A stretch of 64,000 nucleotides of DNA from Symbiodinium natans (taxonomy: Eukaryota > Sar > Dinophyceae > Suessiales > Symbiodiniaceae): positions 347,501 to 411,500 of the forward strand of contig CAJNDS010002568.1 in the NCBI GenBank assembly GCA_905221605.1, in the 5' to 3' direction. Under the pieces are notes generated by a model that was not told the origin of the DNA, ran no database searches, and saw nothing but the letters and a program-made list of their open reading frames with translations. This document shows, piece by piece, positions 1 to 9,816 of this stretch. The stretch's first letter is position 1; each line of letters opens with the position of its first letter. The translations under genes and the position numbers were made by a program.

Positions 1-220
1 TAAATTAGCAACTCACAGAGGACCCTCCTCCCTGCAGACTCAGAGGGCGCGCCTCGGGCGAAGCCCGAACTGGGGAGTCGCGCATCGGGGGCCTGGGCTT
101 AGGGTTTAGTTTTTTTTTTTTTGCGTTTAGGGTTTAGGGTTTAGTGTTTAGGGGTTAGGGTTTAGAGTCTATTCCATGGCCCCTGTATCTGGGCCCTTAA
201 GTGGGGACGGCTTATATCTT
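1..220. other. Unrecognised leader with short telomeric tract
   Basis: Bases 1-95 are GC-rich and not recognised. A T-run at about 110-122 is followed by roughly six imperfect TTTAGGG units up to about 172. No gene is seen. Confidence 0.6.
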
Positions 221-368
221 AGGGTAGTTACATGGTCCCTTGGTATGGGGCCTTAAACGGAGACTCCTTATCTACCCCTTAGATACCTTCTAAATCCCAA
301 GGCCCCATGCTTCACAACCGTTTGAAGAAGGTAAGGGACCATAGTAAGGAGCCGTGTAACTACCCTTG
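221..368. mobile_element. MITE-like palindrome, family G copy 1
   Basis: The left arm GGGTAGTTACATGGTCCCT is answered at the right end by an inverted arm (GTGTAACTACCCTT, with GGGACCATAG inside it). There is no coding capacity. This copy is uninterrupted between TACCCCTTAGATACC and TCTAAATCCC, which makes it the reference empty site for the copy at 32501-32665. Confidence 0.6.
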
Positions 369-642
369 CAGCGCACGGAGCCAGGGCTACGAAGGGGTGT
401 AAGGGGTTTATAGGGCTTAGGGGGGCTTAAGGCTTAGACTGTCAGGGGATGAGAGGAGTACGTGCGCTTTCTTTGTTGATTTCTCGTTGCTTTTTTCATT
501 GCTCTCCCTCTCTTTCTCTTTCTTTCTCCTTCTCTTTTCGTTTTTTATCTTTCTCTTTCTCTCCTCCTTTGCTTTCTTTTTTCATTCGAAGTGCTTTCGG
601 GGTTGAACCCCCGAAGAAAATTGCGCGCTCCGGCTTCTGGTG
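369..642. other. Pyrimidine-rich spacer
   Basis: Degenerate telomeric bases (about 398-440) are followed by a strongly CT-rich tract at 478-595. The small ORF here is a translation of that tract. No gene is seen. Confidence 0.55.
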
Positions 643-1042
643 AACCAGAGAGCCCAATACCTCTGAATTGAGGAATACACCTTCATTAGGGTTTAGGGCT
701 TAGGGTTTAGGGATATACCTTCATCTGTATAGGGATCCTTAATATGACTTAAGGTATACATGTTAGTTTATAATATAGGGATCCTTAATATGATTTAAGG
801 TATCTAGTATATTCCTTCATATGATTTAAGGTACATTCCTTCCTTGAGGAGTACACCTTAATTTGCATTGAGGGGTTTCCGAAAATAGGGGTACCCTTTT
901 TAAGGGTCCCTTCAAGGGGATTCTGTTCTATCTGGCGTGCAGAAGGGGTACCCCAATTTTGGGAAACGCCAATATAGGGATCCTGAATATGATTTACGGC
1001 ATATTCCTTAATTAATGGGTATTGGGCTCTTTGTGGAACCAG
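643..1042. mobile_element. MITE-like palindrome, family F copy 1, long and nested
   Basis: The left end reads AGAGAGCCCAATACC, then GAATTGAGGAATACACC; the right end gives the inverse, ATTCCTTAATTAATGGG then TATTGGGCTCTTTG. Inside are two or three copies of TAGGGATCCTTAATATGA, a TTTAGGG patch (about 688-713) and another palindromic element (869-972). Smaller relatives lie at 25930-26027 and 57086-57207. Confidence 0.6.
869..972. mobile_element. Small palindromic insertion inside family F copy
   Basis: The arms GTTTCCGAAAATAGGGGTAC and GGTACCCCAATTTTGGGAAA are imperfect inverted repeats about 100 bp apart. The element sits within 643-1042, so it probably inserted there later. Confidence 0.5.
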
Positions 1043-1800
1043 GTCTTCAGCAAAGAGGCTTTGTCACGAGCGCCTCTATCTCTTTCTCTCTCTTTTCCGG
1101 CAGTTCGTGCTCTCCGTCCCCCCTCCGTCCCATCTCCCCCCCCTCATGTATCCCGAAATGAAGGACCCCTGAAATGGAGTTTTAGGGTTTAGGCTGAGGA
1201 CTTCTGAATAAACCCAAACACGGGTTTTGGTGCTAACACCTGTGGGCGTGGCATTTGACCTGAGAACTTTTCATCTTGCAATGCAACCAACTGATAGATC
1301 AGTGTTGGACACAAAGCGACAAGACTGTATGCATCCACACCATCGAACTGCGCACGCATGTCGGGGTCATGAAGTTACACGGCTTGGAAAAATGACGTGC
1401 TTGCCGCAGACAAGAACCCCAGAGTGTGACGATTCTAAAACCTCGACCCTCACCACCACCATCGCCACCACCGTACCCCGTACGCGTGGAGGAAGAACTC
1501 GGGCCGGCACGCCTTCATGGGCACCTGCCAGGTGCGGTCATGGGTTAAAGGGTTGGCATTTCAGTGTGATTTGCTGCTAAGGCCACACACCCGTTCTTGC
1601 AAGTCCTATAAGCCCTAGATACCCGAAACCCTAAACCCCAAACCCGCACAAGGATAAACCTACCAACACTCCCTACCCCTATGACACCCTTCATTAAGGC
1701 CAAAAACCCCGAACCATTTTCAACCGGGCTAATCCCCCGGAGGTTCGGGGCACCTGCAACCCACCCGAAACCCTAAACCCTAATCCCTAAGACGAAACCA
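1043..1800. other. Unrecognised DNA, CT-rich then mixed
   Basis: CT-rich DNA occupies 1068-1145. The stretch 1200-1620 is single-copy-looking and contains a 117-codon plus-strand ORF (1227-1580) with no domain I recognise; chance is a fair explanation. Short CCCTAAA patches lie near 1628-1650 and 1768-1793. Confidence 0.5.
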
Positions 1801-1804
1801 CGAC

Positions 1805-1925
1805 GAGCATCATCAGCATCAGCTAGGCCCTTGCTGTGCCCGGGAGTGCGAGCATCATCAGCGGCAACTGCCTAGCCTAAAAAATCAAAAAGCACAAGCA
1901 TCATCAGCAACAGCTGGCCCTTGCT
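1805..1925. repeat. Three degenerate ~45-bp tandem units
   Basis: AGCATCATCAGC followed by an AGCTAGGCCCTTGCTG-like segment occurs near 1806, 1851 and 1898, with decay between copies. The last copy runs directly into a TTTAGGG tract. Confidence 0.6.
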
Positions 1926-1980
1926 GAGGGTTTAGGGTTTAGGGTTTAGGGTTTAGGGTTTAGGGTTTAGGGGGTTTAGG
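1926..1980 (+). repeat. Interstitial telomeric tract (TTTAGGG)
   Basis: About seven perfect units read TTTAGGG on the plus strand, ending in one TTTAGGGGG variant. Confidence 0.95.
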
Positions 1981-2564
1981 GATTCACATTATGAGCCCTG
2001 AACCCTGTGCCTCCGATCGCCTTTCTGCTGACCAGCGCGTTCGCACGGAGCCGTGCTCTGGCAACCTGCGAGGGCGATTTAACGACTATAGGGCCCAAGA
2101 TCAAAGCAATCCAGCTCGTCGATTTGTTTAAGAACCCCCCAAAACTAAAAAAACAACTAATAATCCCTATATTACCGTTAGAAGGAAGAATTTTTCTTTT
2201 TTTGGGGTTCTTAGCAATTGGTAGAGAATGCTGTGCCTTGCGACTTGTGCAACAACAGCAACTCGTTAGGTCCCTCCTCGGAACTCTCGTGCGAACGGAC
2301 ATGGCAGACGAACTCTTCGGTTCGTCTTTTGCGGCGCCCTCCTCGAAGAATTCCCTCAAGCCAGCCATCAACTTGAACGCCCAGAACCTCACATGTCCCA
2401 ATCCCTGCAAAGCAAAGTCACGGCAAGTTACAACCCTAAACCCTACAAGGCAACCATCAGACCCCAGTGGCAGCTCGTCTTGCGCAACAGCTTCGGCGGG
2501 GTCTTCCTGCAAGCAAGCTGTTCTGGAAGCCACTCGCAAGTGGGGTTCAGCCCTTACAAACCCT
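1981..2564. other. Unique fragment between inward-facing telomeric tracts
   Basis: This fragment lies between a TTTAGGG tract on the left and a CCCTAAA tract on the right. It holds a family D element (2122-2226). ORFs are open on both strands (plus 2007-2600, minus 1976-2539), but they cross the element and the telomeric tract, so I do not call a gene. Bases 2270-2450 could include an old coding fragment. Confidence 0.4.
2122..2226. mobile_element. MITE-like element, family D copy 1
   Basis: The left end is TTGTTTAAGAACCCCCC and the right end is TTTGGGGTTCTTAGCAA followed by TTGGTAGAG, an inverted repeat of about 17 bp with a weaker extension. The core has an AATCCCTATATTACC-type motif shared with copies at 50250 and 51421. 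Confidence 0.7.
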
Positions 2565-2683
2565 CTACAAACCCTAACCCCTAAACCCCTAAACCCCTAA
2601 ACCCCTAAACCCCTAAACCCCTAAACCCCTAAACCCCTAAACCCCTAAACCCCTAAACCCTAAACCCTAAACCCCCTAAACCT
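2565..2683 (-). repeat. Interstitial telomeric tract (CCCCTAAA then CCCTAAA)
   Basis: The tract consists of a homogeneous run of the 8-mer CCCCTAAA, then normal CCCTAAA units. Confidence 0.95.
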
Positions 2684-3338
2684 CAGGCTTTGGAGGTCAG
2701 GGGCTCGGGCTAAACCCCCCATGTGCCCTCTTCGGCTCTCTCGAAGGGACTGTGCAGCGCCATGGCTAGAAACCAGTGGCATGGGTGTTAGGGTTTAGGG
2801 TTTAATTAGGGTTTAGGGTTTAGGGTTTAGGGTTGTTCCAGATTGGTTGTCCCCCTTCGGAACCTCCCACCCCGAACCGGAAACCCTAAACCCGAAACCC
2901 TAAATACTCAGTACCCTAACCCCAAACCCCAAACACTAAACCCTGAACCCTAAACCCCTCAAAGCAAATTCTTTAAGGACTGCCTGGGGACGAGCCGGCG
3001 GAGGACCCTTCGGCGGGGCCTTCAAACCTGGCGCTGCTCTGCAGCTCTCGGTTGGGTTTTCGCAGAGCTGCGGTTTGGGGTTTGGGGTTTGGGGTTTGGG
3101 GTTTAGGGTGTAGGGTTTAGGGTTTCGGGTTTCGGGTCTAGGGTTCTACGGAGGCTTTGTAGGCTTCAGCGTTCCAGGGCTTTGGTGCAGAGGAAGTTGG
3201 GAGAGCTTGAAGGCTTCATTCTGGGGGTTAACGGTCTAGGGTTTAGGGGCCCCCCCGCTTAGGGTTTAGGCGTTCGCGCCCAAACATTCCCCACAGATGA
3301 GCGTTAGTTCCTGGCCCTACTGCGGGGGGAGTTGCCGG
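2684..3338. other. Telomeric-repeat mosaic with short unique pieces
   Basis: Plus-strand TTTAGGG lies at about 2787-2835 and CCCTAAA at 2882-2960. TTTGGGG/TTTAGGG variants occupy 3072-3130. The unique piece 2690-2786 is open in two frames. No confident gene is present. Confidence 0.6.
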
Positions 3339-3388
3339 CCCGATAAACATTCGACTTCTGTGGGCTTGTGGCGGTTATCCCTTAGGGT

Positions 3389-3494
3389 TTGGATGTTCCC
3401 CCTGGGGTGTACACAACCCTAAACCCTAAACCCTAAACCCTAAACCCTATAATCCCTCTCAAGGACTGTTAGTATAAGGGGGAACACATCCCAA
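3389..3494. mobile_element. MITE family A copy 1, split by a telomeric tract
   Basis: The left arm GGATGTTCCCCCT and the right arm GGACTGTTAGTATAAGGG plus GGAACACATCCC are those of family A. The middle and most of the left half are replaced by about five CCCTAAA units (3415-3449), which join at CCCTATAATCCC. Confidence 0.75.
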
Positions 3495-3607
3495 CATTCG
3501 GGGGCCCATGGCCTTGCAAAACGAGTTCGAATCAACGTCAATCCGAGTTTCGAGCTTGTGGGCTTTTGGAGGCCTAGCTCTCTGCTGGTCTTAAGACAAA
3601 AGTTTGT

Positions 3608-3676
3608 TTAAGGGTTTAGGGTTTAGGGTTTAGGGTTTAGGGTTTAGGGTTTAGGGTTTAGGGTTTAGGGTTTAGG
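3608..3676 (+). repeat. Interstitial telomeric tract
   Basis: About nine TTTAGGG units, nearly perfect. Confidence 0.95.
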
Positions 3677-3919
3677 ATTATTGAAACTATTCAGGGTTCA
3701 GGTTCGGGGGAAGCCCCGAGGAATGTTTCGAGGAACGTTTCGAGGACTTTCCATTCACATTTCAACAGCATCTTTTGACAGCTCTCAAGTCACAGCCGCG
3801 TGAGGGCTTGGGGTTTAAGGCCTTGGCCAGCCTCTTATACTCCATTAGCGTTTAGGGTTTAGGGTTTAGGGTTTAAGGTATAACCGCCACAAGCCCACAG
3901 AAGTCCAATGTCTATCGGG

Positions 3920-4743
3920 TGTTTACTCCTTGGAAATTCTGAGAGGGTCCACTTGTGGCGCTCAAAGGATGCTCCAAACCATGCTGGACCGAAGTCCAAA
4001 AACGATTTTGGGCTTAGGGCTTATTTAGGGTTTAGGGTTTAGGGTTCAGGTTTAGGGTTTAGGGTTTAGGGCAGGAAACCCCAAACCCCAAACCCTAAAC
4101 CCTAAACCACCCCAAACCCGAAACCCGAAACCCCAGAAAGCCCAGGTGTGGTTTTGGGTTCTAGAAACCCGAAGCTGGGAGGATTCTGGACCACACCCTT
4201 TTTACTGGCCCTACCCTAACCCCAAACCCTAAACCCTAAACCCTCAACCCCAAACCCTAACCCCCTAACTCCCCTACCCAAACCAAGATCTCAATAACAC
4301 TTACAGCTGTTGGGCTGTTGGGACCTTCGCTTTTGGTAGGGGGGGGGGGGGGGGGGGGGGGCAGCTTAAGATCCCACCGCTTTTGGACCTTACTGCAAGG
4401 CGCCTGGAATCAGTCGCTCCCCTCGCCTGGCGGCGCTGAGCCAAGCAAGGGATTCACAAGGGCACCGTAGGGTTTAGGTTTAGGGTTTAGGGCTTAGGGT
4501 TTAGGGTTCCCCCCCCCCCCCCAAACCCTTCAAGGAAGGTCTAGACCCCTGAGTTCAGGAAAGGACGTTAAATCCTGAACCCCTCAACTAAGGCATACAC
4601 TCAACACACCCTAAAACGATGAAACCCTAAACCCTGAAGCCTGAACCCTGAACCCTAAACCAACCCGACAGAAAGCTGCAAGCTGCCTCACGCCAGGATG
4701 GAGGAACATCAGTAAATTAGCCCTCAAGTTCTTCGACTTGCTT
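3920..4743. other. Telomeric mosaic with a head-to-head junction and a poly-G run
   Basis: TTTAGGG units (4022-4072) meet CCCTAAA units (4077-4110) almost directly. A run of about 24 G lies at 4338-4361. CCCTAAA occurs near 4205-4265 and 4622-4662, and TTTAGGG near 4468-4508. The unique piece 4666-4742 has an open plus-strand frame (FFDLLGF near its end) but no identified product. Confidence 0.6.
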
Positions 4744-4984
4744 GGGTTTAGGCTTTTAGGCTTTAGGCTTTAGGCTTTAGGGTTTAGGGTTTAGGGTTTA
4801 GGGTTTAGGGTTTAGGGTTTAGGGTTTAGGGTTTAGGGCTTCGGGTTTCGGGTTCAGCCCTGGATCCTGAACCCTTCTTTAGGTGTCTCTGGTTCGGGTT
4901 TAGGGTTTAGGGTTTAGGGTTTAGGGTTTAGGGTTTAGGGTTTAGGGTTTAGGGTTTAGGGTTTAGGGTTTAGGGTTTTTTTTT
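4744..4984 (+). repeat. Two interstitial telomeric tracts
   Basis: The first tract (4744-4856) starts with the variant TTTAGGC and becomes TTTAGGG. After a 35-bp spacer a second tract of about 12 units runs from 4892 into a short T-run. Confidence 0.95.
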
Positions 4985-5860
4985 CACTCCTGCACAGCTG
5001 GGGCGAATCCACATCGCAGGGCGACGACGAGGTACATTTGGGCGTATCCGAACAGGGCCTCAAGACATTGCCAACCACCGGCCCTCGAAACCCAAGGCAC
5101 AATAACAACGGTCTCTACTACCCTCAACACTAGTCACTTACGACCCTCAACTCAGGCAATGACTTGCGACCTACCGAGTCTCGACCACGCAATTTGCGTG
5201 GCTAACTGCCTGGCTATCAGGGATTCTCCCTGACCACACAAATGCCTGCAACCAGTCACGCACACCCAAGAAATCCCAACTCAAAGCTGCCCCAGATACG
5301 TACAACAGAGATATGATCACAAATCCCTTCAGCTGCAGAGACATGTTCTACCTGCTTTCATCATCGATGTCGACTCAAGGACTTGCATCCAGCTACAGCT
5401 ACGGACCCACACCAAATAACACCGTATCCTCACTGGATGCATGAACCGAGCCCACTGCGATTAAGCGATCCTTGTTACAGCGCCCTCCTACCACCCACAC
5501 GAGTAGAGCGAAACAAGGGCACATCGTAGCAAGGCTCGCCAAGGTACCGACCAGGCAACTGCCCGGTGCCTGTTGCATCAGCTACGCGGCGTGCATCCTC
5601 ATGTCCCAGTCCCTGTCCCTCTACAACATAAACCAAATCACCCCTAGATCAAAAGGACGGAGAAGGCAAAGGGGCTCATGCATGGATCCACGCTCGCCGG
5701 TGTCTACTAATTGGGGTTTTGTACTAATTGGGGCTTTGTTAATTCAGAAAGCGTGCAGCTGCACCAGAACTCCGAGCTCAAACTCGAGTCTGAAACGCTC
5801 CGAATTCCCAATTCCGGAGGGACAAACTCATGGCATGTCAGTGTGCTGACACAAATTAAG
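4985..5860. other. Unrecognised single-copy DNA
   Basis: No telomeric units are present. A 125-codon plus ORF (5472-5849) matches nothing I know. A 17-bp tandem repeat at about 5705-5738 doubles TACTAATTGGGG and is followed by TTGTTAATTCAG, which resembles a branch point and 3' splice site. That could mark an exon starting near 5748 on the plus strand, but I cannot confirm a coding frame. Confidence 0.4.
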
Positions 5861-6155
5861 GCGTGTGGGTACAAATTGACACATGCAGCAGAATTACGAA
5901 TTACGAATTACGAATAGCCCGTTTGTTGCCACTGGCAGACACAAATTATAGGACGTGCGGGCACAGATTGACACATGCAGCAGAATTACGAACAGCCCGG
6001 TTGTTGCCACTGGCAGACGTGCGAGAGTGTGCGAAGAGTCAGCTCCCCAGTCTGGAAACTGCACGGACTCGCCACGACAGGCGTGCGTGAGTGCGCGCAA
6101 ACTCAGTTCCAGTCCAGAAACTGCACAGAGAAACTGCACAGATTCGCCATTGCCC
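5861..6155. repeat. Decayed tandem duplications
   Basis: A block with TTGACACATGCAGCAGAATT and TTGCCACTGGCAGAC occurs twice (about 5873-5940 and 5966-6018); the first copy has three tandem TTACGAA units. A second block ending in GAAACTGCAC then TCGCCA occurs twice (about 6018-6075 and 6083-6150). Overlapping ORFs in several frames are by-products. Confidence 0.65.
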
Positions 6156-7286
6156 CACACCAGAGACTCGACCATTCTTGAGTCAGTCACTGCTGGCCCA
6201 GCTCCATACTTGCCCCGTGTTTGCCAGAGATTCGGCATCTGCCCAGACTGCATCTCAGGTACGGTGCGGGCGGAAGCGGATCTGCAGTAGACACACCCTA
6301 TTGCCATCTGCGTCCGAAAATTGTCCTCCAGACGTACCAGGCCAAATAATCCAGCGAGGGCAGTCCCTGCCACCATCTCAGCCGTCAGCATCCCTGCTGT
6401 TGGCCCCAACAGAAGCCACTCAGCGGCACGCAGCAGGGTGTGGCGCAGTGGCGGTGTGCAGAGCGTCAGCATAGTGTACGTGCTTCCTTGCGAGACATGC
6501 TGGTCGCTGCGGCAGCAACTGGGTTGCCAACCCTGTTCACTTATCGTCGTGCCAAATTCAGCGCCCATCGGGCGGCTTGTAACTCGTCAGGCGCCCCCAG
6601 TCGTCACTGCCAAGGCCAGGCCAACCAGTCGTCACCGCCAGGGGTTGGGCTAACTGGCCATTCAGGACACCATGGCGGCGGGGAGGTGCTGATACACCCT
6701 ATTTGCTAGCGCCCGAAAGAGTGAAGGATAATAAGACCCCAAAGATGATGCCGTATCCTGCCCTCATCACACCGCTCAAGGTTAACCAAGTAGACTAACG
6801 GCCGGTCGCTCTGCAGGGACGGAACAACAAAGAGCAGAAGAGCAGGAGGAAGCCGACACGAGGCGGAGGGGGGGCGGGGAAGGAAGGGGATGCTCGCACG
6901 CGCGCCCAACTTTCAATCCACCCGTAAACCTGGTGTTCTCAGGGGAGGCTGTTTAAGCTGGCGCCCAAAACACATTCCTCGGGGGAAAAAGGTGTACTAC
7001 TCCGCTCTCGTGCATCTCTCCTCTCCTCTGCTTTCTTCTGGCGTCCGGCAGATGTGAAGAGGACGGCATATGAATCTTGCAATCGTTTCAATCATGGTTC
7101 AAACAGTGAATTAGCAAATGCAGGTATGCACACGCATCTTTTTTTTGGAGGGGGGGGGGGAGCAGGGAGAGAAAGCGAGAAATCCCGGTTCGAGAGCTAA
7201 GGCGGTCCCCGGGGCTGGAGAGGCATGTTTCTTGCAAACATAGCCTCTGCACTCGCAGAGTCTCAACATGAGGGGTCTGCAGCTCA
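6156..7286. other. Unrecognised DNA downstream of the oxygenase-like gene
   Basis: The minus frame of the 5894-6568 ORF contains a hydrophobic run (LLLGPTAGMLTAEMVAGTAL) followed by a GTACGT donor-like site, so a membrane-protein exon near 6330-6480 is possible but unproven. ACACCCTATT plus CGTCCGAAAA (about 6292-6320) has a degenerate second copy near 6693-6716. A G-run lies at about 7148-7161. Confidence 0.35.
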
Positions 7287-9816
7287 TTACAGATCATTCT
7301 CACCATCACTATCACATGTGGTTTCTTCGGCATGCTGACCATTCTCTTCCAGGGAGTCACTGCAAAGCACCGCCAAGCACCTGCGTTTGTAAGGGACATC
7401 TACAACCGGCCCTTCACGTTCTTCGTCGGAAGAGAGCACCAGTTCTACCTCCGATGTTGCGGGCGTGCCGGGGGGCTGACGTCTCCTCCACAGTTGGCTA
7501 GGGCTTGGGCGAAAGGCTTCCCTAAGAGTCAGCTGACGCTGGGTCGTCATCTGCTCACTTTCATGGAGGTGGTCCTGCGCTGCTGAGAGGATAGTCTGCG
7601 GGTGCGGAACACAGAAGCCCAGCTCCCTCAGCTCGAGGTGCAGAGACTCATGTATGTGCAGGGCTCCTTGTGGGACATACGCCAGGAGAACAACTCTACG
7701 GTTGCCTTCCCACGCTTGTGTTGCATGTAGCTGCGCCCTAAAGGAGAAAACAAGGGGCCTCGCTCGGATGTCCCAGTGGTGTCCTTTGACGAGTCGACCC
7801 TCAAAGCCTCTGTATACGACGGGCTCCTGACACGGTGCTCGGCACTTACACTGAACCCAAAGTCCTCCACCTACAAGATCATCCGTTAGGCCCAGCGCTG
7901 CACTGGGCAGAAAAGAGTTGAGGTGGTCTTTATGGACCTCAGCATCCGCTCCTTCCCTGATTATAATACTTGTAAAGTACAGATTGGGGAGGTGTGTGCG
8001 CGCAAAGCAGGTCAGAACCTCGGTGACATTCGGCAGTGTGCGTGTCATCTTGAAGGGGTGCTTGCGGGACCTGTTACTCATGCCGAAGGCCGCCATGAGT
8101 GCACCTCTTCGATCCTTCATACATTTGGCTTTGGGGATGAGGTCCCACAGACCGACCAGCTGATCCTTAGTGATTCCATTCCCTTGCAGAATTCGCTTCG
8201 CCTCAGCTTCCGCTACCGAGAGAGTCGGCTCTTCAATGCTCACTTCATGTTCTGGGTCGGCGGACGTCTCTCTTTCTACCAGGACATCTCCCATCCCTCT
8301 CTCTGTGCCCTCTGCAAGACTGGTGCGGGGCAACTTCAAGCGGAGCGAGGGAGCAACCAACAGAGGAGGGGAGGGAAAGAGAGAGAAGCGACCTTCCGTA
8401 AACAAGTTTGCGCTGTCCCCTGAGTTGAGCCGTTCACACTATTGTTGTTTGAAAGTGTCTGGCTGCTCATGCTACGGCTTGCAAGAGCTGTCACGTGCAA
8501 GAGCTGTCATATGCGAGCCCCCCCCCCCCCCCACTCAAAGTCACCTTATCAGTCAGCAGCAGTCAGTCAGTAGCAGCAGCAAAAGGAGCGGGGGGGGGGG
8601 CGACCGGCAAGAAATGCACGAGCAGGCAATCTTGTGGTTAATATAGCTGCTAGCCCTAGCTCCAAGTTCGTCATCGTCGTGAGCACCAATTTCGTCAACA
8701 GAGGGGCGGGAAGGGCAATGTCTGGCTCACTCGTTCAAGGGAGGAAAGATCAACGCCTGGCTTACCGGTTCAGGGGAGGAAAGGAGTACAAGAGGGTCCC
8801 GAGTACAAGAGGGTCCCGAGAGAAGCACATCGTACCGCAAGAAATCCCAACTGAAGCTTACATTGTACTTCAAGAAATCCCAACCGAAGCTTACTTCAAA
8901 CCTGCAAGGATCTACCAGCACTGATCCCCAAGGCGGGCCAAGGAGGTTTGCAGCAGTACCGCAGGATGCTGAGATGCTTGAATTGCGCATGCTCTTGGCG
9001 TCTGTCCCAGCTATCTCTTTGACCTTTGGGAAGTCTTTTTGAGCAGCTTGGATAAGAGGGAGAACCCGTTTCAGATCCTCTTGAACCCCCTTGGTGCTGT
9101 TGAGGCGCACAAAGCGCTGTACGACGCTGCTTGTGCTGGCAAGTAATACCATTGTCATGGATGCCGCCAAGGGTACTGAATGCCCTTCCAGTAATGCTGC
9201 CCACTGGTAGGCGTCGAGGTCCCGTGATGAACTCGAAGCATACGCTGTGAATGACAGGATCTCCTGGATGGAAAAGACTCCTCCTGTTTCCAAAGCCCCC
9301 ACGTTGAGCGAGAATCTGCTCAGGTCCGCATTCAGACTGTCTCGTTCCATTTGAGGCACATCTGACCTCAACTCCGTTGATGCTTTTGCAGAGGAGGCTT
9401 GTTGAACTGGAGCAATGGGAGTTGGTGTGGCAGTTGAAGGCTGCACTTGCCCTTGCATTGTACTCTGCATCTGCATTTGAGCTACCTGAGCCCTTAGCTG
9501 AAGCAGCTCCTGTTGTGATGATGTCAATCCTTGCTGTGGGTTCTGAGGGATTTGAGCACCAAAAGAAGCACGCTGCGTGGTCATGAGCTGAGGTTGCATG
9601 TACGGAGAAAAGGCCTGCGGAGTTTGTGCATTCTGAGGCAGGCCCCCTGCAGACATCGGAGGGAAGAATGACTGGCCAAGACCTGCCATACTTTGAACAA
9701 ACCTCTGAAAAACAGATCAACAAACAAATCAAGCACCTGTCTCTCACTAGAGAAAAATGAGAAACAAACAAACAAATTAGCAAAATTACCCCTGACAGTG
9801 TGCAGGCTTTAGCCAT
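7287..9816 (-). CDS. Three-exon gene: Q/P-rich N-terminus plus 2OG-Fe(II) oxygenase-like domain
   Basis: I model exons 9816-9790, 9704-8895 and 8309-7287, all in one phase, giving about 619 residues. Exon 2 encodes a Gln/Pro/Met-rich segment (about residues 15-125) and then a helical region I do not recognise. Exon 3 carries FTSIIIREGADAEVHKDHLN (HxD, about H405/D407), GGGLWVQ, and LHATQAWEGNRRVVLLAY (His about 474, Arg 483/484). Spacing and order fit the metal- and 2-oxoglutarate-binding HxD...H...R signature of double-stranded beta-helix dioxygenases; similar stretches recur in dinoflagellate retroelement-like proteins, from memory only. The substrate is unknown. The C-terminal tail is acidic/Ser-rich. 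The exon 3 ORF alone has no ATG before 8294 and follows an in-frame TAG, and its first 32 codons read like a polypyrimidine intron end, which supports splicing. The ATG abuts a telomeric tract, so the true 5' end may be missing. Confidence 0.65.
8310..8894 (-). other. Predicted intron 2 (585 bp) with duplicated donor segment
   Basis: The donor GAA|GTAAGC and acceptor CTTGCAGAG|GGC join phase 0 to phase 0, after a polypyrimidine stretch at about 8392-8335. An alternative donor (CTG|GTAGAT, near 8915) is also in phase. GTAAGCTTC followed by GTTGGGATTTCTTG occurs twice 33 bp apart at the 5' end. Other tandem duplications lie at 8784-8817 (17 bp, perfect) and about 8720-8782. Confidence 0.55.
9705..9789 (-). 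other. Predicted intron 1 (85 bp, GT-AG)
   Basis: On the minus strand the boundaries are GGG|GTAATTTTG and CTGTTTTTCAG|AGG, with a T-rich interior. Removing it keeps the frame from the ATG at 9816 into the exon 2 sequence RFVQSMAGLGQ. Confidence 0.6.

Larger units (their letters stand above)
3339..3919. repeat. Inverted repeat pair, ~47-bp arms
   Basis: The arm at 3339-3387 (CCCGATAAACATTCGACTTC through GGCGGTTATCCCTT) reappears inverted at 3872-3919 with only a few mismatches. The intervening 480 bp contains an interrupted family A element and TTTAGGG tracts. Confidence 0.75.

Noticed and set aside
1976-2600. Overlapping ORFs of 187 and 197 codons on opposite strands
   Set aside because: Both cross the family D element and one runs into the telomeric tract; neither shows a recognisable domain.
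3515-3545. GAGTTCGAATC as a tRNA T-arm
   Set aside because: No acceptor, D-arm or anticodon arm can be folded around it. No tRNA or rRNA was found anywhere in the window.
8896-9816. A single 306-codon minus ORF as the gene product
   Set aside because: It is in the wrong frame for exon 2 and owes its start to reading through intron 1. The spliced model joins three exons in one phase and keeps the Q-rich and HxD segments.
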